Positions 34,820 to 43,784 of a stretch of DNA of 64,000 bases are shown here, piece after piece. The number at the start of each line of letters is the position of its first letter. Within the stretch, counting starts at the first letter, position 1. Source of the DNA: CAYQLT01 sp964418425 (GTDB lineage Bacteria; Bacillota; Limnochordia; Limnochordales; Geochordaceae). The position numbers and the translations under genes are program-made. The notes below the pieces were generated by a model. The model worked only from the letters and a program-made list of their open reading frames with translations, was not told where the DNA came from and did no database searches. The stretch is from the NCBI GenBank assembly GCA_964418425.1, contig CAYQLT010000006.1, positions 1-64,000 on the forward strand, written 5' to 3'.

Positions 34820-34891
34820 GTCCTGCCCCCCTCGTACCCGCCGGTGAAAAACCGTCCGAACATTCCGGGTCCACCCTGTCTCCCGCCGCCC

Positions 34892-35902
34892 TTAGCGGAG
34901 CACCTCCCGGAAGAGCCGGAGGAAGTTGTGTCCCAGCACCTTCTGGACGGTCTCCTCGCCCAAACCGGCCGCCAGCAGGGCCTCGGTCAGGCGGGGAAGC
35001 CGGGAGACGTCCTCCAGGCCCGACGGGGTGCCGGGAATACCGTCGAAATCCGAACCCAGCCCCACGTGGTCGGGCCCGGCCAGGTCTATCATGTACTCGA
35101 TGTGGCGAACCACATCCTGCAAGGTGGCCGGACCCCGGTCCGTCAGAAACTCCGGGCAGAAGTTGATCCCGATCACGCCGCCCTTTCGAGCCAGGGCCCG
35201 GATCTGATCGTCGGTCAGGTTGCGGCGATGATCGCACAGCCGGCGCGCGTTGGAATGGGAAGCGATGACGGGCTGGCGACTGATCTCCAGTACGTCCCAG
35301 AAGCCGGCCTCGGAGAGGTGCGACACGTCCACCACCATGCCCAGGTTGTTCATCTCGGCCACCACCTCGCGGCCGAAGCCCGTAAGCCCGGCCCCCCTCG
35401 GCTCCCCGACGCCGTCTGCCAGCTCGTTGCGCACGTTCCACGTGAGGCCGGCAGCACGCACCCCGAGCCGGTAAAAAGCCCGCAGCGTGGCCAGGCTCCC
35501 CCCCAGAACCTCGCACCCCTCCAACGTGACCAGGATGGCGATGCGCCCCTCCTGGCGGGCGCGATCCAGGTCGGCACCCCTGTGCACCCACAGCAGCCTG
35601 TCCGCCAGCGCGCTCACCTCCCGGGCCACGACGTCCAGAATCTCCAGGGCACGAAGGGTGTTCCACGGGGGCGGGACGGTGGGCGGGACAAAGAGCGTGA
35701 ACACCTGGCAGGAGACCCCGCCCGCGGCCAGCCGGGCCAGGTCCACGTGGCCACCCTTGCCGGTGTCCGCCAGCCGCCGCTTACCTGCCACCACGTCGAT
35801 GGCGAACGTGTCGGCGTGGGCGTCCACCACGAAAGCTTGCTGATGGATGATGTGAGCCCGATCGGACACCGCCGGCGAATGGGAGCAAGCGGCATCAGCC
35901 AA
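34892..35902 (-). CDS. M19-family membrane dipeptidase
   Basis: 336 residues. Zinc ligands appear as VDAHADTF (HxD), a Glu in VTLEGCEVL, His residues in VDVSHLSEAG and ASHSNARRLCDHRRN, and the late GLGSDFDGIPGTP block. The family hydrolyses dipeptides, including D-amino-acid-containing ones. No signal peptide is visible, so cytoplasmic. Together with three M42 peptidases in the window it fits a peptide-degrading metabolism. Confidence 0.93.
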   Translation of the reverse strand: MADAACSHSPAVSDRAHIIHQQAFVVDAHADTFAIDVVAGKRRLADTGKGGHVDLARLAAGGVSCQVFTLFVPPTVPPPWNTLRALEILDVVAREVSALADRLLWVHRGADLDRARQEGRIAILVTLEGCEVLGGSLATLRAFYRLGVRAAGLTWNVRNELADGVGEPRGAGLTGFGREVVAEMNNLGMVVDVSHLSEAGFWDVLEISRQPVIASHSNARRLCDHRRNLTDDQIRALARKGGVIGINFCPEFLTDRGPATLQDVVRHIEYMIDLAGPDHVGLGSDFDGIPGTPSGLEDVSRLPRLTEALLAAGLGEETVQKVLGHNFLRLFREVLR

Positions 35903-36541
35903 AACGGCCCCACCCTCTCCGGGGGTTCAGGCGCACAGGAAGGATTGCCCGGGCCCCCTCCTCGGGGACGCACGGGCGCCCGCCAGGGGTATTCAGCCGC
36001 AGGGGTCGCCGTCCCTTCGGCCCGGGAACCGACCTGGAACCCCGACTGATAAGCAAGCGGTTGCAAGACATCGCCCGCAAGCGCCAGAGGGCGTCCGAGG
36101 TTGTGCACCGGGCGCCGTCCTCCCGAACGGTTCCCCGCACGCCGGTTGCGCGCTGGCATGAGGAGCCACGCGAATGATAGCGTGAAGGCGCAGGGCTTCG
36201 GCGGCACTGGCCAACCCGGCACCGTGCGAAGCGCCACCGGTCGGAGACCGGACGGTTGCGCGCAGGCACCGGGCAGGTCCGGAAAAGCGGAGGCCGCTTC
36301 CGGCGGGGGCCGGTTACGGAGACCGAAGAACGGGCGGTTCCCGGACGCTCTTTACGGGGTGAACGGGGGCCGTGCCGGAGCACCCGGTGGACGGCCGGCG
36401 AACCGAAGTGGCGGCGACCGAGCCGGGTGGCCGGGCTGAGATTTCGCCGTCTGCCGCGGCGGCCGGTGATGGCCGCACAGGACGGGGTGGGCAGGTCGCT
36501 CGGGGCCCTGCCTCTTTGCATTTGGGCCTCCGAAGCGCCGC
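35903..36541. other. 639-bp region without a convincing gene
   Basis: The longest non-coding stretch in the window, between the M19 dipeptidase and hpt (both minus). All frames give Arg/Gly/Pro-rich shadow translations without start signals. It holds a small hairpin CCGGTC-GGA-GACCGG near 36236-36250 and loose repeats of CGGTTGCGCGC (near 36144 and 36253) and CGGTTCCC. Candidates are a structured RNA, a decayed gene or a long leader of the dipeptidase operon. I could not match it to RNase P RNA, tmRNA, 6S or SRP RNA. Confidence 0.5.
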
Positions 36542-37063
36542 CTACCGCTTCAGGGTGGCAAGAAAGGGCAGGTGCCGGAAGTCTTCCCGGTAGTCCAGCC
36601 CGTAGCCCACCAGGAATTCGTCGGGCACCAGAAAGCCGCGGTAGCGGATGGGCAGCTCCACCAGCCGCCGCGCCCGGTTATCCAGCAGAGTGCAGACGTG
36701 AAGGCTGGCCGGGGCGCGGTTTTGCAGGATCCGCAGCAGGTAGCTCAGGGTGAGGCCGGTATCGATGATGTCCTCCACCATCAGCACATGGCGGCCGCAG
36801 ATATCGATGTCCAGGTCCTTGGTGATGCGCACCACCCCCGTCTCGTCGGAACTCTGGCCGTAGCGGGAGATGGCCAGGAAGTCTACCTGCAGGGGTACCC
36901 GGATCGCCCGCGTCAGGTCGGCGATGAAGTAGATCGCACCCTTCAGCACGCTGACCAAAACGGGGTGCAGGTTTTGGTAATCCCGGCTGATCTCCTCGGC
37001 GAGCTCCCGAACCCGCTGCTGGATCCGCTCCGCCGGGTAGACCACACGCCCGACCTCCACCAA
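36542..37063 (-). CDS. hpt: Hypoxanthine phosphoribosyltransferase
   Basis: Purine salvage enzyme making IMP or GMP from PRPP. 173 residues. The PRPP-binding motif is VLMVEDIIDTGLTL, preceded by VSVLKGAIYFIADL and followed by PDEFLVGYGLDY. Start assigned at the first codon in frame (GTG-type). In many Bacillota hpt sits with tilS and ftsH; neither is present here, and its upstream neighbour is instead the kinase-like/nuclease fusion. Confidence 0.95.
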   Translation of the reverse strand: MVEVGRVVYPAERIQQRVRELAEEISRDYQNLHPVLVSVLKGAIYFIADLTRAIRVPLQVDFLAISRYGQSSDETGVVRITKDLDIDICGRHVLMVEDIIDTGLTLSYLLRILQNRAPASLHVCTLLDNRARRLVELPIRYRGFLVPDEFLVGYGLDYREDFRHLPFLATLKR

Positions 37064-37138
37064 CGGGGCCCTGCCACACCCTCCCGCACCGAATCCGGGC
37101 CTGCGCCGCGGCGCTTTCCCCGATGGATTCGGCCCGTC

Positions 37139-38578
37139 TTATCCGCCCGCCTCCGTGGAAGCCCTGCGGGGACGGCTTCGCCGCCGCGCGCCGGGACGCC
37201 GTCCTGCCCTGCGCCTGGGGCGTCCGTCGGACCTCCCGAGCTCACCCTTCGCGGCGGTCTGCTCGGCGCCCACCGGGCCCGGCGCCTCCTCGGCCCCCTG
37301 CCCGCCCCGACCCTCCGGCGCCTCTCCGGGCTCGGCGACCCCATCCTGGGATAGCGCCGAGCCTGCCTGCCCCGCGTCAGGCGCCCTTGGCCCGTCCAGC
37401 GGCTCGAGGTCGCCTCCGAGCGGCTTTTGCCCTTCCGCCCTGGCCGCCTGCGCGTCATGTCGCAGCTCCACCGCGGCGGAGCCGGCGTGGCCGCCACCGC
37501 CCGCTCCGTTGCCCCCCGCCGGCTGCAGCACTTCCTCGCGGCCGAACTTGCGAAGCAAGCGCTCGAAATCCCGCCCGTAAAACGTCTTGATGCGTACGTT
37601 GGGGTACAGCTCCCTCAGCCGCCGGATCTTCCGGTTTTTCCGGTTGACCAGGCTCTGCTTCATGGTGGTGAGCTCCACATACAGATCCCAGGCCGGGATG
37701 TAGAAGTCGGGCGTAAAGGCCAGGGTGACGTTCCCCTTCTCGTCCCACTCCAGGGGAAAAGTGGTGGGCTCGTATTGCCACTCCACCCGGTAAAAGTCCA
37801 GGACGCGGGCGAACTCCTCCTCGCTGGGGTGCGCGAAGGCAGGGCGGGTGCCTGCAGGCCGGGGGTGGTGAACAGGCTGCGGCAGGGTGGCGCTCGCGCT
37901 CGGGGCCGTGGCGACCCGCGCCCCATCGGTGCCGGAGGGTGTCGGCTCCACGGCCTTGAGCCCGCCGGCCGAGCCGGCGGGTGGTTGCGCGGTCGGTGCC
38001 GTCAGATGGTCGGCGGAGGGGCCAGGCCCGGAGGCCGGCACCGCGCCCGCCTGCGAAAGGGCCCCTTCCCTGCGGCCCCGGCCCCTTCGGCGGGAGCGCC
38101 GCCGGCGACCGACCGGCGGCGGCGTCCCCATGTTGGCTGCCCCGACGATGACGCAAGCCGCCTGCTCGGCCGAAAGCCGGCCGGTGTTGACGATGAGGTG
38201 GTAGCCCTCGGGGTCCTCAGCTCCCGACCACCCCAGCTCTCGAGCCCGCCGGTCTTCTTCCTGCGCCTGGTTCGCCGCCAGCCCGGCCGCCTGGAGGGCA
38301 TCGATGCCCCCTTCGGACATGATCCGCTGAAGGCGCAAAGACCAGGGAGCCACCAACAACACTCGAAGTACGCCTGCCGCCGAGGCGTGGGAGCGAAACG
38401 CCTCCCAACCCAGATAGACGACGCCGCTATCGGGTGCCGGGGGCTCCCCGCCCCCCGGCCTCCAGATGCGCCAGCCCGTACGGGCCGCGACCAGGGCGGC
38501 CACCTGCTCGACCAAAGTCCCCCTCAAGCCCGCCAGTGCAACCCCGGGCACGCCACCACTCCATCTCCACCCCATCAT
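37139..38578 (-). CDS. Fusion of a degenerate cytidylate-kinase-like domain with a PD-(D/E)XK-like nuclease domain
   Basis: 479 residues from ATG 38578 (GGAGG 13 nt upstream). Residues about 10-155 resemble the Cytidylate_kin2 family: RIMSEGGIDALQAAG, DRRARELGWSGAEDP and the hallmark HLIVNTGRLS. However, the P-loop region reads VALAGLRGTLVEQ, so ATP binding is doubtful. A low-complexity linker of about 120 residues follows. Then comes a compact domain (about 280-360) with TPDFYIP...LYVELTTMKQ and KNRKIRRLRELYPNVRI, a PD-(D/E)XK-like pattern with Thr at the usual Lys position. The last 110 residues are Ala/Gly/Arg-rich and end in a basic tail. Function unknown. Confidence 0.68.
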   Translation of the reverse strand: MMGWRWSGGVPGVALAGLRGTLVEQVAALVAARTGWRIWRPGGGEPPAPDSGVVYLGWEAFRSHASAAGVLRVLLVAPWSLRLQRIMSEGGIDALQAAGLAANQAQEEDRRARELGWSGAEDPEGYHLIVNTGRLSAEQAACVIVGAANMGTPPPVGRRRRSRRRGRGRREGALSQAGAVPASGPGPSADHLTAPTAQPPAGSAGGLKAVEPTPSGTDGARVATAPSASATLPQPVHHPRPAGTRPAFAHPSEEEFARVLDFYRVEWQYEPTTFPLEWDEKGNVTLAFTPDFYIPAWDLYVELTTMKQSLVNRKNRKIRRLRELYPNVRIKTFYGRDFERLLRKFGREEVLQPAGGNGAGGGGHAGSAAVELRHDAQAARAEGQKPLGGDLEPLDGPRAPDAGQAGSALSQDGVAEPGEAPEGRGGQGAEEAPGPVGAEQTAAKGELGRSDGRPRRRAGRRPGARRRSRPRRASTEAGG

Positions 38579-38708
38579 AGCACAAGCTTTGCCTCCGGCT
38601 CCCGGCAGGGTTTGCCCGAGCGGGTTAGAATGAATCGGCACTGCAGCCGCTGGAGCGCATAGCGGGCGGCCGCCCGCGCAAGTCGGGGAAGACGCGGAGC
38701 GAGGGACG

Positions 38709-40502
38709 ATGCCGGTACCTGTGTCGGGCGAGGGCAGCGCGAGGGCCCACTCTACGGGCACGCTGGTGCGCTCGGGGGACAGCCCCCGGCTGGCCCTGCG
38801 CCAGCTGGTTCGCTATGCGGAGGCGGGACCGCCGAGCCGGGAGCTCTCCAGGGCTTTCGTGGAGTTCTTCGGCCCGGATACGGAGGGCCGCCGCGGGGCT
38901 TCGGGCTCCAGCGGCGCGCTGTTCATGGAGTGGTTCTTGTTCGACAGGCCGCTGGCATCGGGGGAGACCCCGGCCCGGTTTTACGGCCTCGCCTCTCCGT
39001 CGCTTTCGCCGCGCCAGCGCCGGCAGTTCTTCGAGCTGGCCGATACGGCGCCGGGTTTCTTTGAGGTGGTCGGTTTCGGCAACGGCGGGATGTGGCTGCT
39101 CCCCTTCCCCGATCCGTCCCGCCAGCGGCCCGGGGAGGCGGCCGACGGCGCCGTTTGGGTGGAGGAGCCCCTGGCATCCCGCCGGCTGTCCCGGGGTGAC
39201 ATCATCTGGACGCGGCTTTTGCGATGGCGGTCCCGCTGGCACCTGGCGACCTGCTGCTTCGTGCTGCCACCATCGGCCCGGGAGAGCCTGCAGCCCCTCG
39301 CGCGCCTTCGGCCCCGCTACTCCGAAAGAGCCTGGCGCCGTCTGATGGGGGAGCTGCAACCCCAGTTCTTCCGGGACCTCATCGCGGACGTGGACGACGC
39401 CGAGCCCCTGACGGGTGTGGATTGCCTTCCCCTGTCCTCGGTGGAGCGTCGCTACTACCTGCAGCTGGGCGCCCACCTGACCCAAAAGGGAGCGCTGAGG
39501 GCGGCGTTGAGGCTGTACTGGCGGGTGCTTTGCGACGATCCCAGGGACGTGGACGCAAGGCTCGGCGTGGCCCAGGTCCGATGGAAGCAGGGACGGGTGC
39601 CCGCCGCCGAGCGGGCGTTGCGGTCGGTGCTGGCCGACGAGCCTGACCACCTCCAGGGCTTGCTGGCACTGGGGCAACTGCTTTTGGCCCGCGGCGAGGG
39701 CAAGGAGGCGGCCCGGTTGCTGGCCCGCTACGCCTCTCTGGCCCAACAGCCGGACCCCAGGGCACTGTTCGGGCTGGGGCGTCTGGCCCTGGCCGCCGGG
39801 CGGCTGGAAGAGGCGTTGCAGTGGTTCCAGAGGGCGGTGGCTCTGCAGGAACAGCGAGACCGGGAGGTCCGCCGCGGCGGCCCGGCGGAGCCCGACGCCC
39901 AGGGACAGGGCGACCCTTACGGGCAGCTGCTGGTGGACATCGGATGGGAACTGGCGTCCTGCGGATACGCCCAGCAGGCCCGGCCGTTTTTCAGCAGCGC
40001 CTGCTCGCCGGCGCGGATCCGCTCCGTGCAGGCCTCGGCGTGGCACGGGCTCGGCCAGAGCCTGGAGCGTCAGGGCCGCCACCTGCAGGCCGCAACCGCC
40101 TACGTGCAGGCGCTGCGCCTGGGGCTGGATCAGCCCAAGCTTTGGGCGGAAGTGGGGCGCTGCTATGCCCGCGCTGGCCGTCTGCAGGAGGCGGAGGCGG
40201 CCTACCAGGCCAGCGCAAGCCGCCTGCCCGGATACGTCAAGGGGCTGACCGGCCTGGCCGCCGTCCACCTGCGCCAGGGGATGCTGGATAAAGCCCTGAC
40301 GGAGGTTCGCCGGGCCCAATCCATCGACCCTAAGGACCCCCGGGCGCTGGCCGTCGCCGGGGCGTGCTGGCTTCGCCGCGGCATGGCCGAGAAGGCCGCC
40401 CGGTTGTTGAGCCGGGCGCTGGCCATAAACCCCCGGGACGTCAATGCCCGCCGCCTGCTCAAAATGGCCCTGGCGGCGAGCGGGTCCGGCCGCAAGGGGT
40501 AA
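38709..40502 (+). CDS. Large TPR protein
   Basis: 597 residues. The N-terminal 250 residues are a mixed alpha/beta domain that recalls SEC-C or plasmid-type accessory proteins (AFVEFFGPD, MEWFLFDRPL, RGDIIWTRLLRW). The rest is about nine TPR-like repeats (e.g. ALRLYWRVLCDDPRDVDARLG and KALTEVRRAQSIDPKDPRALA). FMEWFLFDRPL is reminiscent of a motif in SecA-linked SEC-C neighbours, but I cannot name the family. No transmembrane helices. Divergent from the kinase-like/nuclease gene across 130 bp. Confidence 0.78.
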   Translation: MPVPVSGEGSARAHSTGTLVRSGDSPRLALRQLVRYAEAGPPSRELSRAFVEFFGPDTEGRRGASGSSGALFMEWFLFDRPLASGETPARFYGLASPSLSPRQRRQFFELADTAPGFFEVVGFGNGGMWLLPFPDPSRQRPGEAADGAVWVEEPLASRRLSRGDIIWTRLLRWRSRWHLATCCFVLPPSARESLQPLARLRPRYSERAWRRLMGELQPQFFRDLIADVDDAEPLTGVDCLPLSSVERRYYLQLGAHLTQKGALRAALRLYWRVLCDDPRDVDARLGVAQVRWKQGRVPAAERALRSVLADEPDHLQGLLALGQLLLARGEGKEAARLLARYASLAQQPDPRALFGLGRLALAAGRLEEALQWFQRAVALQEQRDREVRRGGPAEPDAQGQGDPYGQLLVDIGWELASCGYAQQARPFFSSACSPARIRSVQASAWHGLGQSLERQGRHLQAATAYVQALRLGLDQPKLWAEVGRCYARAGRLQEAEAAYQASASRLPGYVKGLTGLAAVHLRQGMLDKALTEVRRAQSIDPKDPRALAVAGACWLRRGMAEKAARLLSRALAINPRDVNARRLLKMALAASGSGRKG

Positions 40503-40548
40503 AGGTAAAGGCGGAGGGCCGCCGGCGCAGGCAGAGGGGTGCGCCTGG

Positions 40549-40842
40549 CTAGCCTTCGGGGCGGGGCGGATCACCGTAGCGTTCCATCAGGCTGGCGATC
40601 ATCGCCCGGGTGCGCTCCACAGCTTCGTCCCGCATGGCATGGTAGTAAGGCGCCTCCTGGAGCTTGACCTCGATGTTGGCGAGCATCAGCGACTCCACGC
40701 GCCGCAAAAACTCCACGATGGCGCCGGGCTTGGCCGCCTGCCCCAGCTCCCCTGAGGCCGCCATGCGGCAGAAGCTTTCCAGATCCAGGGCCTGTTCCAG
40801 GGAAAGCTCGGAGTATCGCTCCCACAGCTCGTCGGCCGTCAC
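40549..40842 (-). CDS. Hypothetical 97-residue protein
   Basis: A compact, helical, Glu/Leu-rich protein (LWERYSELSLEQALDLESFCRMAAS...) without signal peptide or transmembrane segment. GTG start. A TATACT -10-like box lies about 27 bp upstream on the minus strand. Family not recognised; it converges on the TPR gene and diverges from the XRE-TPR regulator, with which it may share an operator. Confidence 0.6.
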   Translation of the reverse strand: MTADELWERYSELSLEQALDLESFCRMAASGELGQAAKPGAIVEFLRRVESLMLANIEVKLQEAPYYHAMRDEAVERTRAMIASLMERYGDPPRPEG

Positions 40843-40867
40843 CGCGCAGGCCGCCCCCGATCGCCGA

Positions 40868-40902
40868 TAGTATACCTCGGGGAGCGCTTTCGGTTAGTAT
40901 AC
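40868..40902. promoter_or_regulatory. Paired TAGTATAC direct repeats in a divergent promoter region
   Basis: TAGTATAC occurs at 40868-40875 and again at 40895-40902, 27 bp apart, in the gap between the 97-residue protein (minus) and the XRE-type regulator (plus). Each copy contains a minus-strand TATACT that could serve as a -10, and the internal GTATAC is a palindrome, so the repeats may be operator half-sites for the adjacent regulator. Confidence 0.5.
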
Positions 40903-40936
40903 GATTCGGGGTCGGCCATGGGCTTTGGCCCGGGGG

Positions 40937-42249
40937 ATGGAGCGGGTGCAAGGGCTTCAGGTCCGCATCGGGCAACGGATCCGCCAGCGCCGGGAGGAGC
41001 TGGGGATGACCCAGCAAGAGCTTGCCGGCCGGGAGCTGACCCGGGGCTTCATCAGCCAGCTGGAGAAAGGTATCGTGCTTCCCTCCCTGAAGTCCCTGGA
41101 GCTTATCGCCGGCCGCCTGGGCAAACCTACTTTTTGGAGGACGGGGCGCAACCGGCTCCCCTCTCGCCGGAGGGCAGCCGGACGCAGCTTCTGCAAAAGG
41201 CGGAGCATCACCTGTTCGCCGGGGAGACGGAGCCGGCTGCCCGCGCGCTGGCCCGAGCCCGCGAAGAGCCTTCCCCGCCCTGGTCGCCACGGGAGGAAGG
41301 CCGGTTCGAACTTCTGGAGGGGCGCCTGGCCTGGCGGCGGGGAGACCTGGCGGCGGCCCGGCAACGTCTTTGCGACGCCATCGAGAAGCTGCGGGCGGCA
41401 GGCGACTTCCCCTGGGCGGCTGCGGCGTTGGCGGACCTGGGGGAGCTGACGCTGGTCCAGGGTCAGGCCGCCGATGCCGCCCCTTTGCTGGACGAAGCGC
41501 TGCGCCTGGCGGGCCGCCACGGCCTGAGCAGCCCCCATGAGATGCTGCGCCTGCGGGTGCTGGCGGCCATCGCCTGGAGCCGGGCCGGGCGCCCCCAGGC
41601 GGCGCAGCAGGCCGTGGAGGCCGCCCTGGCGATGCAGAAGCAAACGGGCTGGTGGTACCGGCCCGCAGACCTTCTGGTGGCCCTGGGCTCGGCCCACCTG
41701 CAGGCCGGTGAACCGGCCCGGGCCCGTGCTGTGCTGCAGCGTGCGGCGGAGTGGTCAAAGACCTTCCAGCAACCCGAGGCCGCGGGGTGGGCGTACCGGT
41801 TACTGGCCCGGGCTTCCCTGGCCGAGGGTGAGGGCGGCGACCCCGTGGAGCTTCTGGAGAAGGCCGTCGCCAGCTTCCAGCAAGCCCGGGACGCCCGGCA
41901 GGCCCGAGATGCCACCGTCGAGCTGGTCCAGACCCTGGCGCAGGCGGGCCAGCTCGAGCGGGCGCTGTCCTTGTGCGGCGAGGCCCTGAAGGGGTGGGAG
42001 CAGACGGCGGATCGGCTGCCCCTTTTGCTACTGGCAGGCCGGTTGCTTCAACGGGTCGGGCGGGATCACGAGGCACGGCAACACCTGGAGGAGGCGGTGC
42101 GCCTGGCGGGTCAGGCGGGGCATCCCCGGGAGCTGGCCGGCGCGCTCAGCGAGCTGGGCAATCTCCTGCGGCGGCTCGGCGAGCACGCCCTGGCGGGAGA
42201 GTACCTGGCCCGCGCCGTCTCCCTTTACGCATCCGTGGAGACGGGGTAA
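40937..42249 (+). pseudogene. XRE-family HTH regulator with TPR domain, frameshifted
   Basis: The frame from ATG 40937 gives a clean HTH_3 domain (IGQRIRQRREELGMTQQELA...GFISQLEKG...LIAGRLGKP). At about 41124-41136 the coding character jumps to the -1 frame, which continues with YFLEDG and about 370 residues of TPR-like repeats to 42249. A TTTTT run (41131-41135) lies at the break; one extra T would restore a single 438-residue regulator. This may be a sequencing or assembly indel, a real mutation or a programmed shift; the sequence alone cannot decide. Intact relatives are quorum- or stress-type regulators with TPR sensor domains. Confidence 0.7.
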
Positions 42250-42250
42250 G

Positions 42251-42850
42251 GTGGTCGGGGGGTTCGCAAGCGTGCAGCTGCCTTGGAGCCGACGTCCAAC
42301 TTGCCGGATCTGTGGACGCCCCATGGCCGTCGAGGTGGTGCGATACTCCGCCCCGGACGGAGAGGGCCGTCGACGCACCTGGGAGGGGGTTCGCCGCTAC
42401 TACTGCCCGGATGGGTGCAGCACGGGGTTTTACGATTTCAAGGGAGCCCGGGTGCGTTCACCCTCGGGGAGTGCGCCAGGCTCGTTGACGCCCCTTCAGG
42501 CGGCCGGATGGAGGCTGGCAGGCCTTTTCACCGCGGGTGGGCTGGTAGCCCTTTACCTTCTGTTCATGTACGGCGTCTCCCGGATGCCCATCCCGTCGGG
42601 GTGGGTCCGGGGGCTTTTGTGGGGGCTCATCACGGCCGCCACGGTCGGGCTGGTGGCCCTTCTGGTCCTGCCGCCACGCCGGGCGGCAGCTCCTGGGAGG
42701 ACAGGTGAAGCGCCCGCTTCCGAGACCCCTGCCCGCAGCCCGTCCCAGCCGGCCCCCGTTGCGGCTGCGGCCGAGACGAAGAGTGCCCCGGCCGGCGCCA
42801 AGGCCACCGCGTCGGGCAGGGCGACTGCCGGGCCGGGGCCAACCCCGTAG
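42251..42850 (+). CDS. Zinc-ribbon membrane protein
   Basis: 199 residues from a GTG 1 nt after the regulator's stop. Residues about 15-60 hold a zinc-ribbon-like CRICGRPM...YYCPDGCSTGFYD motif (CxxC...CxxxC). Two hydrophobic helices follow (LAGLFTAGGLVALYLLFMYG and LLWGLITAATVGLVALLVLP), then a Pro/Ala-rich tail. Probably an inner-membrane protein whose ribbon faces the cytoplasm. No specific family recognised. Likely co-transcribed with the XRE-TPR gene. Confidence 0.65.
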   Translation: MVGGFASVQLPWSRRPTCRICGRPMAVEVVRYSAPDGEGRRRTWEGVRRYYCPDGCSTGFYDFKGARVRSPSGSAPGSLTPLQAAGWRLAGLFTAGGLVALYLLFMYGVSRMPIPSGWVRGLLWGLITAATVGLVALLVLPPRRAAAPGRTGEAPASETPARSPSQPAPVAAAAETKSAPAGAKATASGRATAGPGPTP

Positions 42851-42894
42851 GCGCGCCGGGAGCGCCAAGCCTCCCGGTCCCCACGTCCCGGGCC

Positions 42895-42932
42895 CGCCGG
42901 GCAGGCATCGCAGGACTGCCGGAGGCCCGGCG
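42895..42932. terminator. Hairpin between convergent genes
   Basis: CGCCGGGC (42895-42902) pairs with GCCCGGCG (42925-42932), and an inner GGCA/TGCC extends the structure. It lies in the 104-bp gap between the zinc-ribbon gene and the convergent SDR gene. No T run on either side. Confidence 0.4.
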
Positions 42933-42954
42933 GCACGGCCAGGGGGTTGTGCCG

Positions 42955-43725
42955 TCAGAGGTTGGATCGCCCCTGGCCGCCGTCCACGGGAATGCAGGCT
43001 CCGGTCACCCAGGAGGCCCGGTCGGAGACCAGGAAGGCGACCACGTCCGCCACCTCCTCGGGGCGGCCGAAGCGCCCCCACGGGATCTCCTGCTCCACAA
43101 AACGCCGGATGCCCTCGGGGTCCGCCTTCTGGCGGCGGTCCCAGGAACCGCCTTCAAACCAGATGGAGCCGGGCGCCACGCAGTTGACCCGAATACGCCA
43201 GGGGGCCAGTTCCCGAGCCAGTTGCTTGGAGATGCTGATCTCCGCCGCCTTGACGGCGTTGTAGGCGGGACGTCCGCCTGCCTCCCGGCCCCAGATGGAT
43301 GCCACCAGCACGCAGGCTCCGCCCCCCCGCTCCTTCATCCGGGGGGCCGCCACCCGCACCGCCCGCACCGCGGCCAGGGCGTTAAGCTCCCAGGCCCGGC
43401 GCCACTCCTCGTCGGTGGTTTCGAACAGCCCGCCCCCGCCGGCGCCCCCCGCATTGTGCACCAGCACGTCCAGGCCCCCGAAGCGTGAGGATGCCAGCTC
43501 CACCGCCCGCTCCAGGACGCCCTCGGCGGTCACGTCCCCCGCCACGGTGGCCGCGATCCCGCCCTGCTGCGCGATCTCCTGCCGGGCCCGTTCCAGCGGC
43601 TCGGGCGTGCGCGCCACCAGCACCACCCGGCAGCCTTCCCGGGCCAGGGCTCGAGCGATGGCCAGCCCGATACCCCGGCTGGCACCGGTCACGAGGGCCA
43701 CCTTTCCGGAAAGTCCGAGATCCAC
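42955..43725 (-). CDS. Short-chain dehydrogenase/reductase (FabG-like)
   Basis: 256 residues, classical SDR. Cofactor loop TGASRGIGLAIA, NNAG-equivalent VHNAGGAGGG, catalytic Ser in LVASIWG and the YxxxK pair in AYNAVKAAEISISKQ; the PG motif and C-terminal VTGACIPVDGGQG are present. Substrate is not predictable; relatives include 3-oxoacyl-ACP reductases and sugar dehydrogenases. It lies 59 bp downstream of the M42 peptidase trio on the same strand and may be part of that operon. Confidence 0.88.
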   Translation of the reverse strand: MDLGLSGKVALVTGASRGIGLAIARALAREGCRVVLVARTPEPLERARQEIAQQGGIAATVAGDVTAEGVLERAVELASSRFGGLDVLVHNAGGAGGGGLFETTDEEWRRAWELNALAAVRAVRVAAPRMKERGGGACVLVASIWGREAGGRPAYNAVKAAEISISKQLARELAPWRIRVNCVAPGSIWFEGGSWDRRQKADPEGIRRFVEQEIPWGRFGRPEEVADVVAFLVSDRASWVTGACIPVDGGQGRSNL

Positions 43726-43784
43726 TCTCCCTCACCGCCGCCTCCGGTCGCCGTCAGGCGCATGCCATCCCCTGTGAGGTCGCC

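Noticed and set aside
36266..36296. CAGGTCCGGAA resembling the SRP RNA tetraloop helix
   Set aside because: The bases after GGAA do not complete the conserved GGAAGCAGCC side of helix 8 and no Alu or flanking stem is found.
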